Assembly: GCA_029210465.1 (NCBI GenBank)
Contig: JARGDL010000007.1
Span: forward strand, 1-64,000
Length of the DNA stretch: 64,000 bases
Source of the DNA: Stygiobacter electus
Lineage (GTDB): Bacteria > Bacteroidota > Ignavibacteria > Ignavibacteriales > Melioribacteraceae
Direction of reading: 5' to 3'
Part shown: piece by piece, positions 44,704 to 53,166 of the stretch
How the letters are laid out: the number at the start of each line of letters is the position of its first letter
Numbering within the stretch: position 1 is the first letter of the stretch
The notes under the pieces: generated by a model
Seen by the model: only the letters and a program-made list of their open reading frames with translations
Told to the model about the DNA's origin: nothing
The model's database searches: none
Translations under genes and position numbers: made by a program

Positions 44704-46497
44704 ATGAAAAAAATATTAATTCTGTTTATAACTCTATTTATTGTCTCTTGTTCAAAGGAAATAGTTAATAATCAAGAGAAAGAAAATCAATTAAATAGTA
44801 TAGATAAAAAGAAAGTTGCTCAAGAGCTTTTTATTGATGCTTCTATTTTGGAGGCTCAAGGTGATTATAATAAAGCAATTGAAAAATATATTGAAGCAAA
44901 TAAACTTGATCCACAAGCAGGTATTGCTTTTACAATTGCAAAAAATTTCTACAAACAAAATAAATTATCTTTAGCATTAGATTATGCTAATGAAGCGGTT
45001 AATATATCTCCTAATAATATAGAATACTTAACTTTACTTGCTGAGATTTATAATGCATCAAAAATACAAGACTCTTCAACTGCTGTTTATGAAAAAATTA
45101 TAAAGATAGATTCTACGAACGTTAATGCATTGTTTAATTTAGCAGAAATTTATGAATCAAAAAGACCAAAGGAAGCAATTAATCTTTATAAAAAAATCAT
45201 TCAACAAGTTGGTCCAGAATGGAATGTTTTAATTCGACTAGTTGATGTTAATGATAGATTAGGTAATACTGAAGAGACAATAAAATATTTTGAAGATATT
45301 ACATCAGTTAATCCATCTGATTTGAATTTACAGAAAATGTTAATTGATTTATATCTTAAAACAAAAAATTATGATAAAGCACTTAAAAAAATTGATGAGG
45401 CATTAATTAGTTATCCAGATGATTTAAATCTGATTGAATATAAAGCTATTGCATTTGCCAATAAAGGTGATATAAAATCATCAGCAAATGAGTACTTAAA
45501 ATTAATTGTCAATAAAGAAATTCCATTTGATAGGAAAATAGCTGTGGGGCTTTCATTTCTGGTTCAATCACAAAAGGATTCAACTAATTTAGATATAGCT
45601 AAAAACATTTTTGAAGTACTGGATAAAGATTCAACAGATTGGCAGGTAAAAGCTTATCTTGGTGAAATTGCAATAAGAAAAAATCAAGATTCAACTGCAA
45701 TAAAATATTTTAAAGAAGCTTCAAAAATAGCTGAATGGAATTCACAAGTCTGGGCTAGGTTAGGCGGTTTACTTTTCGATTCGAGAAAATATGATGATGC
45801 AATTTATTTTATGAAACAAGCTGTTGAAAAATTTCCAAATGATTTTACAATTAATTTAATTTATGGACTTTCGCTTTCACAAAAAGGTGATCATGAAAAT
45901 GCAGTTGAGTTCTTAAATAGAGCATTAAGAATTAACCCAAACGATTTGACTGCGCTTGGTGCTATTGGCTATTCTTTGAATCAACTTAAAAAAGATGATG
46001 AAGCACTTTCTTATTTAACTAAAGCTTTAAAACAAGACCCCAATAATTTGCAAGTATTGAGCATTAAAGCTTTAATACATGAAAATAAAAAAGAATTTGA
46101 AATATCAGACTCGCTTTATTTGAGAGCATTAAAAATTGATTCGGCGAATGTTTTGATTTTAAATAACTTAGCTTATTCCTATGCTGAACGAGGAATTAAG
46201 TTGAATGAAGCTTTAAAAATGTCTCAAAAATCTTTAGAAGCTGAACCAAATAATGCATCATACTTAGATACTTTTGGCTGGATTCAATATAAACTTGGTA
46301 ATTACAAACTTGCAAAAGAATACTTAGAAAAAGCCGTTGAGATTGAATCTAATAATTCAACTTTGATTGATCATCTTGGGGATTCATACTTTAAACTTGG
46401 AGACAAGAAAAAATCATTAGAACTTTGGAAAAAAGCCTTTGAGCTTGATAAATCAAAAAATGAAATTCAATTAAAAATTCAGAAAGAGGGAATGTGA
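44704..46497 (+). CDS. Tetratricopeptide repeat lipoprotein
   Basis: The 597-residue protein begins with a lipoprotein signal (FIVSC near residue 16) and then carries many TPR motifs from about 40 to 590 (for example GDYNKAIEKYIEANKLDP near 52 and PNNLQVLSIKALIHENKKEFEISDSLYLRALKID later). TPR solenoids hold protein partners together. In Bacteroidota relatives a TPR protein, a DUF4292 protein and an EnvC-like M23 protein occur in this order, suggesting an envelope or peptidoglycan-related complex. AAAGGAAC precedes the ATG. The stop overlaps the next gene. Confidence 0.87.
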   Translation: MKKILILFITLFIVSCSKEIVNNQEKENQLNSIDKKKVAQELFIDASILEAQGDYNKAIEKYIEANKLDPQAGIAFTIAKNFYKQNKLSLALDYANEAVNISPNNIEYLTLLAEIYNASKIQDSSTAVYEKIIKIDSTNVNALFNLAEIYESKRPKEAINLYKKIIQQVGPEWNVLIRLVDVNDRLGNTEETIKYFEDITSVNPSDLNLQKMLIDLYLKTKNYDKALKKIDEALISYPDDLNLIEYKAIAFANKGDIKSSANEYLKLIVNKEIPFDRKIAVGLSFLVQSQKDSTNLDIAKNIFEVLDKDSTDWQVKAYLGEIAIRKNQDSTAIKYFKEASKIAEWNSQVWARLGGLLFDSRKYDDAIYFMKQAVEKFPNDFTINLIYGLSLSQKGDHENAVEFLNRALRINPNDLTALGAIGYSLNQLKKDDEALSYLTKALKQDPNNLQVLSIKALIHENKKEFEISDSLYLRALKIDSANVLILNNLAYSYAERGIKLNEALKMSQKSLEAEPNNASYLDTFGWIQYKLGNYKLAKEYLEKAVEIESNNSTLIDHLGDSYFKLGDKKKSLELWKKAFELDKSKNEIQLKIQKEGM

Positions 46498-47276
46498 AAA
46501 AAGTAATTTTAATTTTATCATCGATAATTATTTTTTCAACTTTTTATTCTTGCAGTGTAACAAAATCGGTTGAAGAAGTTGAATCACCATCTGCAGAAAG
46601 AATTGTAAAAAGAATAGAAGCAAATAGAAGAAAAATTAAATCTTTTGTAGGTACAGGAACAATTTATGTCTTCACAAAAGAATTGAATACTAAAAGTAAT
46701 TTTAAAGTTGAAATCAAGAAACCAGATTCGTTAAAAATTAATTTCTTTGGACCTTTTGGAATTGAATTGGCGTCAGCTTTAATAACTCAAAAAGATTTTG
46801 TTTTTCTGGATATGATTAATAACAAAGTAATGAAAGGGAAAACAAATTCTGAGACAATAAAAAATGTTTTAAAGGTTAATTTTCCTCATGATGAAATAAT
46901 TGATGCTGCAACTGGCTTTGTAAATCTTACAAACAAAATTTCTTTAATTCCTACAATTACAAAAAATGATGAATCATTATATGAATTAACTTATCCCGAT
47001 TCTTCGAATAAAGTAATTACAAAAATATTGTTAGATGTTGAATCAATGAGATTACAAAAATATTTTATTACTAATCTCAATAACAAAGTACTCTATCAAG
47101 CTGAATATAACGATTATCAAAAAGTTGATAATGTATCAATACCTTTCAAAATTGAAATACAGGATTTAGAAAACAATCAAAAATTAAAAATTGAATACAG
47201 AAAAATTGAAATCAATAAATTAAATGATAAACTAAAAATTGAAATTCCCGATGATGCATCTGTTACTGAAATATAA
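46494..47276 (+). CDS. DUF4292-family lipoprotein
   Basis: A 260-residue lipoprotein (YSCS lipobox near residue 20) with a beta-rich LolA/LolB-like fold typical of DUF4292 (KSFVGTGTIYVFTKE...LKINFFGPFGIELASA). It starts with GTG at 46494, overlapping the TPR stop (GTGA). LolA/B-like folds bind lipid tails, so transport or anchoring of lipid or lipoprotein at the envelope is plausible. It is sandwiched between TPR and EnvC-like genes and overlaps the latter. Confidence 0.8.
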   Translation: MKKVILILSSIIIFSTFYSCSVTKSVEEVESPSAERIVKRIEANRRKIKSFVGTGTIYVFTKELNTKSNFKVEIKKPDSLKINFFGPFGIELASALITQKDFVFLDMINNKVMKGKTNSETIKNVLKVNFPHDEIIDAATGFVNLTNKISLIPTITKNDESLYELTYPDSSNKVITKILLDVESMRLQKYFITNLNNKVLYQAEYNDYQKVDNVSIPFKIEIQDLENNQKLKIEYRKIEINKLNDKLKIEIPDDASVTEI

Positions 47277-48462
47277 AATCATTTTTATTTTATTATTCAT
47301 ATCATCTATAACTTTTCCTCAAGTAAAAGATTCAATCAATGTTAAAAATCGAGAGTTAAAAAGAATTAGGGCTGAAATAACACAACTAGAAAATGAATTA
47401 AAATCAAAATCTTTGAAAGAAAAAGAATCGCTTCAAACATTAGAAATTATAAATCGTAAAAATTTGCTTATCAGTAAATTGATTAATAATCTTATCGCTG
47501 AAGAAAATGAAAAAGAAAAGCTAATAGAAAAAGTTGAACAAAATTCAAAATTCATCGAAGAAAATATTCAAAACTTGAAAGATCAATATTCCCGCTACGT
47601 TGTTTGGCTATACAAACATCAAGGAATAAATTTTTGGAAATTTATTTTTGATGCTGAATCATTCAATCAAATGCTCGTTCGTTATCAATACTTCAAATAC
47701 ATCTCTAATAAAAATAAAAACCTTTTAGATAAATTGAATTATAATAAAGGACAACTTAATAATTTAAAGGATACATTAGAAATTCAAAGGAAAGAAAAAG
47801 AATTATTAGCTAATCAAAAGCTAAAAGAAAAGAATGAACTTGAAAAAATCGAAAAAGAAAAAAGAGATTTGATAAGCATCCTTAAACACGATAAAAAAAT
47901 AATTGCAAAGGAAATTACTTCTAAAAGACAAGCAGAAATTGTAATAAAGAATCTAATTGCAAATTTGATTGAGAGAGACAGAAAAAATAAAATTAAAAAA
48001 TTTGAGAATAATCAATACAAGAATTTATCACAATCGTTTGACTATAAATCTCTTCAAAGTTTTGTTGAACTTAAAGGCAGATTAGGCTGGCCAATCAAAG
48101 AGGGAAAAATTATTCGACCATTTGGTGAAAATAAAAATGAAAAACTTAACACAATAACTTTGAACTATGGTATTGATATTTTATCCAAAATAAAATCAAA
48201 CGTTCTTGCTGTGGCTGAAGGAATTGTTAGTGCAATAGATTGGATTCCTGGTTATGGTAGTATTGTCATATTAACTCATAGAGATGATTTTAGAACCGTT
48301 TACGGTCATATAAGTAACATTGCTGTCAAAGAAGGTGAAAAATTAAAAGCTGGTTCTGTTCTTGGACAAGTTAATGAAAGTTTAGAAGGAAATATTTTGC
48401 ATTTCGAAATTTGGAATGAACGTAATTATCAAAATCCAGAAATTTGGTTAAGCAGAAGATGA
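47251..48462 (+). CDS. EnvC-like murein hydrolase activator with degenerate LytM domain
   Basis: A protein of about 403 residues with a signal peptide (ending TFPQ), a long coiled coil (about 25-265) and a C-terminal LytM/M23 domain. The Zn ligands expected in HxxxD and HxH are changed: NYGIDI has Asn for the first His, and ILHFEIW has Ile where HLHFE has His. It is therefore probably not a peptidase but an activator like EnvC, which opens amidases during cell separation. The start lies within the 3' end of DUF4292; ATG at 47251 or 47254 is likely, and an upstream TTG is less so. Confidence 0.85.
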   Translation: MMHLLLKYKIIFILLFISSITFPQVKDSINVKNRELKRIRAEITQLENELKSKSLKEKESLQTLEIINRKNLLISKLINNLIAEENEKEKLIEKVEQNSKFIEENIQNLKDQYSRYVVWLYKHQGINFWKFIFDAESFNQMLVRYQYFKYISNKNKNLLDKLNYNKGQLNNLKDTLEIQRKEKELLANQKLKEKNELEKIEKEKRDLISILKHDKKIIAKEITSKRQAEIVIKNLIANLIERDRKNKIKKFENNQYKNLSQSFDYKSLQSFVELKGRLGWPIKEGKIIRPFGENKNEKLNTITLNYGIDILSKIKSNVLAVAEGIVSAIDWIPGYGSIVILTHRDDFRTVYGHISNIAVKEGEKLKAGSVLGQVNESLEGNILHFEIWNERNYQNPEIWLSRR

Positions 48463-48463
48463 G

Positions 48464-49111
48464 TTAGATATTTTCTTTGATAAAATTTTTCAATTCATTA
48501 ACAGTATAAAAAATAAAATCGCTATTCATATTTAAAACCTTTTCACGAGCATAACTATCCCAAAGAACTGATGCACATTTAATCTTTGCATTTCTTGCGG
48601 CAATAATATCTGCTGGAGCATCACCAATCATTAAAACTTTATCTCTATTCAGATTAAAATGTTTAATAAAAATTTCAATTCCTTCAGGTGAGGGTTTGTG
48701 AGCTAAAATGTCATCACCAGTTACTATTAAATCGAAATACTTTGTTAACCCTAATTTATCTAAAGTTATTCTAGTCGAATCTTTCCCTTTACCAGTGTAA
48801 ATTGATGTAGGAATATTTTCCTTCTTTATTAACTTCAAAATTTCATCGATTCCAGGAAAAGTTTCTGCTAATAAATTGTGATTTTCTGTATAGTATTGAA
48901 AATAATCTTTTCTTGCTTCTTCATAATTTTCTTTCATCAATTCTTTTAAAATTACATCTTCAGTTGGTCCAAAAAATTTTATTATGTCTTCATCAGTAAA
49001 ATTTTTACTTAAATATTTATTTGACACAAATCTGAATGTTTCAAAAATAAGCTTATTAGTTTTGGCGATTGTTCCATCAATATCAAATATAAAACCATCA
49101 AAATTTCTCAA
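48464..49111 (-). CDS. HAD-superfamily hydrolase, phosphoglycolate phosphatase-like
   Basis: The 215-residue protein shows all four HAD motifs: FDIDGTIAK with the nucleophile Asp, SIYTGK, KPSPEGI with Lys, and MIGDAPADIIAARNA with Asp. A helical cap lies between the first two. Phosphoglycolate or pyrophosphate hydrolysis is likely for this subgroup (Gph/PpaX-like); the substrate is not certain. It starts with TTG at 49111 and ends one base after the converging EnvC-like gene. It lies 11 bases downstream of the PQQ-like propeller gene. Confidence 0.85.
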   Translation of the reverse strand: MRNFDGFIFDIDGTIAKTNKLIFETFRFVSNKYLSKNFTDEDIIKFFGPTEDVILKELMKENYEEARKDYFQYYTENHNLLAETFPGIDEILKLIKKENIPTSIYTGKGKDSTRITLDKLGLTKYFDLIVTGDDILAHKPSPEGIEIFIKHFNLNRDKVLMIGDAPADIIAARNAKIKCASVLWDSYAREKVLNMNSDFIFYTVNELKNFIKENI

Positions 49112-49122
49112 TCTACAATTCC

Positions 49123-50208
49123 TTATTTTAAAATTAGAATGTTATTTTTTATATCACTTAAAATTATTTGGCTGTTATCTGTATATATTAATTTTTCGAA
49201 TGGGAAATCATTCTTAAAAACTTGGTTGATTTTATTATTATAAAATTTGAAAAGTTTATCATTTGCAACAAAAAAATATTGCCCTTTGTAAATGAAAACA
49301 TAGCTTACAATACTTTTTAATTCGTTACTTTTAAATTCATTCCTTAACTTTCCATCCAATAAACTTATTTGCATAATATTATTATTTTCATTTTGAGCAT
49401 ATATAAATTTCCCGTCATCTGATAAAAATAAAAGATTTAGAATTTTTTGTTTGTCATATTTCCAATTAAGTTTTCCTAAAATTAAATTTATTGAATAAAG
49501 ACTATTTTCGTCATTCATCAAATAAACTGATTTATCATTGTTCAGTATTGAGTTTGTGTTGAACTGAAAGTTTTTAGTTTCTTTCCACTTCCATAATAAT
49601 AAACCATTATTTAAATCAAAGTAGTTTATATAACCACTTTTTGAAAAGATTAAAAATTTATTCTTAAGAATTAAAGGAAGCGAAGTAAATGTCTCTTCAT
49701 AAGTTTTTCTCCAATATTCCTGAAATGAATTTAAATCTAAACAAAGAAGTGTTCCATTCTCAAAAATTAAAAGAAGTGCTTTTTGAAAATCAGAATTATC
49801 AAGTGAAATTGATTCATTATTATTTTTAAAATCAAATGAACATATAAATGCTTTAGAATAAATATCTAAACCTAAACTTTGAATTGTTTTCCCATTCTCA
49901 GCACTAATAGAAACGAGGTCAAATTTGCTATTGATAAAAACTAAATTATTGTCAACATAATTAACATTGGAAATTAAAGAATCCCTTAAATGATTTTTCC
50001 ATATAAGTTTACTTTCATTATCAAAGCAAGAAATTTCAAAATTAGAATAAGCAATGAATTTGTTATCATTAAAAATGATATGAGTAATTGTAGAATCAAT
50101 TTGAAACTTATTTATTATTTTAAAATCGTTTGAGTTCAATAATTTATCTTTAACTTGGGCAAGTATAATAAAAGGAACTATCAGTATTGTAATAATAATT
50201 TTTTTCAT
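49123..50208 (-). CDS. PQQ-like beta-propeller secreted protein
   Basis: The 361-residue protein has a signal peptide (1-17, ending ILAQ). It carries repeated propeller blades with the pattern (F/Y)-x-LNxGxLxWxW (for example NYFDLNNGLLLWKWKETK, SINLILGKLNWKYDKQK), typical of PQQ-binding-like/Kelch-like propellers. No enzyme residues are clear. It may be a periplasmic or surface binding protein. It is co-oriented with the HAD gene downstream. Confidence 0.75.
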   Translation of the reverse strand: MKKIIITILIVPFIILAQVKDKLLNSNDFKIINKFQIDSTITHIIFNDNKFIAYSNFEISCFDNESKLIWKNHLRDSLISNVNYVDNNLVFINSKFDLVSISAENGKTIQSLGLDIYSKAFICSFDFKNNNESISLDNSDFQKALLLIFENGTLLCLDLNSFQEYWRKTYEETFTSLPLILKNKFLIFSKSGYINYFDLNNGLLLWKWKETKNFQFNTNSILNNDKSVYLMNDENSLYSINLILGKLNWKYDKQKILNLLFLSDDGKFIYAQNENNNIMQISLLDGKLRNEFKSNELKSIVSYVFIYKGQYFFVANDKLFKFYNNKINQVFKNDFPFEKLIYTDNSQIILSDIKNNILILK

Positions 50209-50316
50209 AAGATATTTTTGTTTTCACAAAATTATAAAAACAAGTTAATGTATTAAAATTTGAACATAATAAATTATTTTAATGTTATTATTTTTGTATT
50301 AAAAGATGAGGCAATA

Positions 50317-51264
50317 ATGGAAAAAAGAAAACTTGGTAAAAATGGTCCAGAACTAACAGTAATTGGCTTTGGAGCTTGGGCAATTGGTGGACCTTGGGAA
50401 TGGGGTTGGGGAAAAGTGGATGACAGTGAATCTGTACGAGCTATTGAAGTTGCACTTGATAATGGAATTAATTGGATTGATACAGCTGCTGTTTACGGTT
50501 TTGGTCATTCAGAAAAAGTTGTTGCAAAAGCTGTTAAAGGCAAACGTGATAAAGTTTTTATTGCTACAAAATGTGGATTAGTTAATGATGGAACCGGTCA
50601 TGCAGCAAATAATAACAAACCTGAAAGCATTCGTAAAGAAGTTGAAGATAGTTTAAGAAGACTTGAAACTGACTACATTGACTTGTATCAAATTCATTGG
50701 CCTGATCCTGAAACTCCAGTTGAAGATTCATGGCAGGAAATGGTAAAATTAAAAAAAGAAGGGAAAGTTAAATATATTGGAGTTTCAAATTTTGATGTAA
50801 GTCTATTAGAAAGATGTATGTCAATTGAACAAGTTCAATCACTGCAACCACCTTATAGTATGATAAGAAGAGAATATGAAAAAGAAGTTTTACCTTATTG
50901 TTTAAAGAATGAAATTGGAGTTGTTGCTTATAGTCCAATGCAAGCTGGATTATTAACTGGGAAATTTGATAAAAATAAATTACAACCAGATGATTGGAGA
51001 TTAAAAGGAAATTATTTCCAAGAACCTTTATTAAGCAAAGCACTTGCTGTAGTAGAAAGATTAAAACCAATTGCTGCTCGGCAAAATAAAACTGTTGGTC
51101 AAATGGCTATAGCGTGGGTTTTAAAAAATCCTTCAATTACAAGTGCAATAGTTGGAGCAAGAAATGAAAAGCAAGTATTAGAAAACATAAAAGCCGCAGA
51201 ATATATAATGACTAACGAAGAATATAACGAAGTAGAAAAGATTTTAACTGAATATGAATTCTAA
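50317..51264 (+). CDS. Aldo/keto reductase
   Basis: A 315-residue (alpha/beta)8-barrel NAD(P)H-dependent oxidoreductase. Catalytic Asp and Tyr are in WIDTAAVYGFGHSE, Lys in VFIATKCG and His in LYQIHWPDP. The start is the ATG at 50317 (MEKRKLG) with GAGG seven bases upstream; 19 upstream codons were dropped. It reduces carbonyl compounds; the substrate is unknown. It stands alone upstream of the tRNA gene. Confidence 0.9.
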   Translation: MEKRKLGKNGPELTVIGFGAWAIGGPWEWGWGKVDDSESVRAIEVALDNGINWIDTAAVYGFGHSEKVVAKAVKGKRDKVFIATKCGLVNDGTGHAANNNKPESIRKEVEDSLRRLETDYIDLYQIHWPDPETPVEDSWQEMVKLKKEGKVKYIGVSNFDVSLLERCMSIEQVQSLQPPYSMIRREYEKEVLPYCLKNEIGVVAYSPMQAGLLTGKFDKNKLQPDDWRLKGNYFQEPLLSKALAVVERLKPIAARQNKTVGQMAIAWVLKNPSITSAIVGARNEKQVLENIKAAEYIMTNEEYNEVEKILTEYEF

Positions 51265-51271
51265 TTTTCAA

Positions 51272-51362
51272 CCTGTCTACAACAGGCAAATTAGCAATTA
51301 GCAATTTTCAATTTTTAATTTTCAATTAGCAATTATAAATTATAAATTAAACATTATACATT
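51272..51362. repeat. AT-rich short-word repeat tract upstream of tRNA-Glu
   Basis: The words AATTAGCAATT, TTTTCAATT and AATTATAAATT are repeated several times, preceded by a small CCTGT/ACAGG hairpin (51272-51286). No coding. The tract is of the simple-repeat type common between genes in this kind of genome. It may hold the tRNA promoter. Confidence 0.5.
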
Positions 51363-51367
51363 ACAAC

Positions 51368-51441
51368 GGCGCGTTCGTCTAGTGGTCAAGGACGCCGCCC
51401 TCTCAAGGTGGAGATCACGGGTTCGACCCCCGTACGCGCTA
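51368..51441 (+). tRNA. tRNA-Glu (anticodon CTC)
   Basis: A complete cloverleaf: acceptor stem GGCGCGT with ACGCGCT, D-arm GTCT with GGAC, anticodon arm CCGCC-CTCTCAA-GGTGG and T-arm ACGGG-TTCGACC-CCCGT. The anticodon is CTC, reading GAG. CCA is not encoded (ACTT follows), so CCA would be added by enzyme. The first acceptor pair is G-U rather than the usual G-C. It lies between the aldo/keto reductase and ferredoxin genes. Confidence 0.95.
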
Positions 51442-51461
51442 CTTATAAAAAAGGAATTTAA

Positions 51462-51788
51462 ATGGCAAGATTTGAAAAACACGTTTTAATTTGTGAAAAT
51501 CACCGTGATCCATCTGACAAAAGAGGATGCTGTGCGGCAAAAGGTTCTGCACAAATTTTGGATAAGTTCAAAGGAAGAATGAAAGAACTTGGGTTAACTT
51601 ATAAAATGAGAGCTAATAAATCTGGTTGTCTTGATGCCTGTGAACATGGCGCAGTTGTTTTGGTTTATCCTGAACAAGTGTGGTACGGAAATGTTAAAGC
51701 TGAAGATGTTGAAGAGATTATTCAAAGTCATTTGATTAATAATAAACCTGTAGAAAGATTAAAGATTAAGAAGAAAAAATTTTTATAA
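51462..51788 (+). CDS. Thioredoxin-like [2Fe-2S] ferredoxin
   Basis: The 108-residue protein has the four-Cys pattern of thioredoxin-like ferredoxins. The first two ligands are in LICENHRDPSDKRGCC and the last two in KSGCLDACEHGAVVLVYPEQVWYGNV. It holds a 2Fe-2S cluster and transfers electrons; the redox partner is not evident. AAGGAA lies eight bases before the ATG. It starts 20 bases after the tRNA and is one base from nth. Confidence 0.9.
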   Translation: MARFEKHVLICENHRDPSDKRGCCAAKGSAQILDKFKGRMKELGLTYKMRANKSGCLDACEHGAVVLVYPEQVWYGNVKAEDVEEIIQSHLINNKPVERLKIKKKKFL

Positions 51789-51789
51789 A

Positions 51790-52434
51790 ATGACATCAGA
51801 TTCAGGAAAATCTTTCGCATTAAAAATTTTTAATATACTATCAAAAGAATATCCTAATGTAAAACCAGCATTAAATTATAAAACTCCTTTTGAACTATTA
51901 ATTGCAACAATTCTTTCTGCTCAATGCACTGACGAAAGAGTAAATGTTGTAACAGAAAAATTGTTTCAGAAATACAAAAAACCGAAAGATTATTTGAAAG
52001 TTCCAAATACTGAATTAGAAAAAGATATTTTTTCAACTGGATTTTATAAACAAAAAGCAAAAAGTATTAAAAGTATATGCAAAATTTTGGTTGAAAAATA
52101 CAATGGCGTTGTCCCAAATGATTTCGAAGAATTAGTAAAACTTCCTGGAGTAGGAAGAAAAACCGCATCAGTTGTTATTGGTAATGCTTTTGGAATACCA
52201 GCAATTGCTGTTGACACACATGTAAAAAGATTGTCAAATAGATTAGGATTTATAAACTCGAATGACACTGTAAAAATTGAATTTAGACTAGAAGAATTGT
52301 TGCCAGAAAATTATTGGATAAATTCATCACATTGGTTAGCGGCACACGGAAGAAAAATTTGCTTTGCACGCAATCCCAAATGTGAGTCATGTATAATAAG
52401 TAAACTTTGTCCATCAAATAAATTAAAACAATAA
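51790..52434 (+). CDS. nth: Endonuclease III
   Basis: A 214-residue DNA glycosylase/AP lyase repairing oxidised pyrimidines. The helix-hairpin-helix with catalytic Lys is LPGVGRKTASVV, the catalytic Asp is in AVDTHVKRLSNRLG, and the 4Fe-4S cluster Cys are in CFARNPKCESCIISKLC. Length is standard. It starts one base after the ferredoxin stop, so the two are co-transcribed. Confidence 0.95.
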   Translation: MTSDSGKSFALKIFNILSKEYPNVKPALNYKTPFELLIATILSAQCTDERVNVVTEKLFQKYKKPKDYLKVPNTELEKDIFSTGFYKQKAKSIKSICKILVEKYNGVVPNDFEELVKLPGVGRKTASVVIGNAFGIPAIAVDTHVKRLSNRLGFINSNDTVKIEFRLEELLPENYWINSSHWLAAHGRKICFARNPKCESCIISKLCPSNKLKQ

Positions 52435-52444
52435 AGAGGAAGCA

Positions 52445-53011
52445 ATGGAAGATAAATCAAGAGATCGTGAATATTGTTTATCGTTACTTAAAGAGTATAC
52501 CAAAAGTGAAAGTCTTTTAAAACATGCATTTGCTGTTGAAGCATGTGTTAAAGCTTATGCAGAAAAATTCAATGAAGATGTAAAATATTGGGGAAATGTA
52601 GCTTTACTTCATGATTTTGATTATGAAATGTTTCCAACTGCTGAAGAACATCCTTTTAAAGGAAATGAAATTTTAAAGGAAAAAGGATTTGATGAAGAAT
52701 TTAGAATATCTATAATGTCACATGCCGACTATACAAATATTCCAAGAACAACAAAACTTATGAAAACACTTTATGCTTGTGATGAACTTGCAGGTTTTAT
52801 AACTGCAGTTACTTATGTCCGTCCATCAAAATCAATTGATGAAGTTGAAGTAAAATCTGTATTAAAGAAAATGAAAGATAAAGCATTTGCCCGCACAGTT
52901 AATCGTGATGATATTATAAATGGAGCCGCACAACTTGAGTTATCTTTAGAAGAACATATTGCTTTTTGTATTGAAGCAATGAAAAAAGAAAAAGAAATTT
53001 TAGGTCTATAA
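52445..53011 (+). CDS. HD-domain phosphohydrolase
   Basis: The 188-residue protein has an HD fold: an upstream His in LLKHAFAVEAC, His-Asp in ALLHDFDYEMFP, later His residues in EEHPFKG and ISIMSHADY, and YACDELAGFITAV with an Asp. These are metal ligands of the HDIG family, which removes phosphates from nucleotides. The substrate is unknown. It lies 10 bases after nth, with GAGGAAGC just before the ATG. Confidence 0.85.
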   Translation: MEDKSRDREYCLSLLKEYTKSESLLKHAFAVEACVKAYAEKFNEDVKYWGNVALLHDFDYEMFPTAEEHPFKGNEILKEKGFDEEFRISIMSHADYTNIPRTTKLMKTLYACDELAGFITAVTYVRPSKSIDEVEVKSVLKKMKDKAFARTVNRDDIINGAAQLELSLEEHIAFCIEAMKKEKEILGL

Positions 53012-53051
53012 ATTGTAAAAATTTTCTCTTTATTTTTTTCCAAAATATTTC

Positions 53052-53080
53052 TTGACATTAATAACTTAACTTGCATAAAT
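53052..53080 (+). promoter_or_regulatory. Sigma70-like promoter ahead of porU
   Basis: TTGACA (53052-53057), exactly 17 bases, then ATAAAT (53075-53080) lie 87 bases upstream of the porU start (53167). A perfect -35 and a near -10 suggest this begins the T9SS transcript. Confidence 0.5.
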
Positions 53081-53166
53081 TTTCACTTGAAAAATGGAGA
53101 AATAGTAAAGAGAATTTTTTTACCGCTTTTATTGGTCAATTTTATTAATAATTTATAAGTGGCGAT

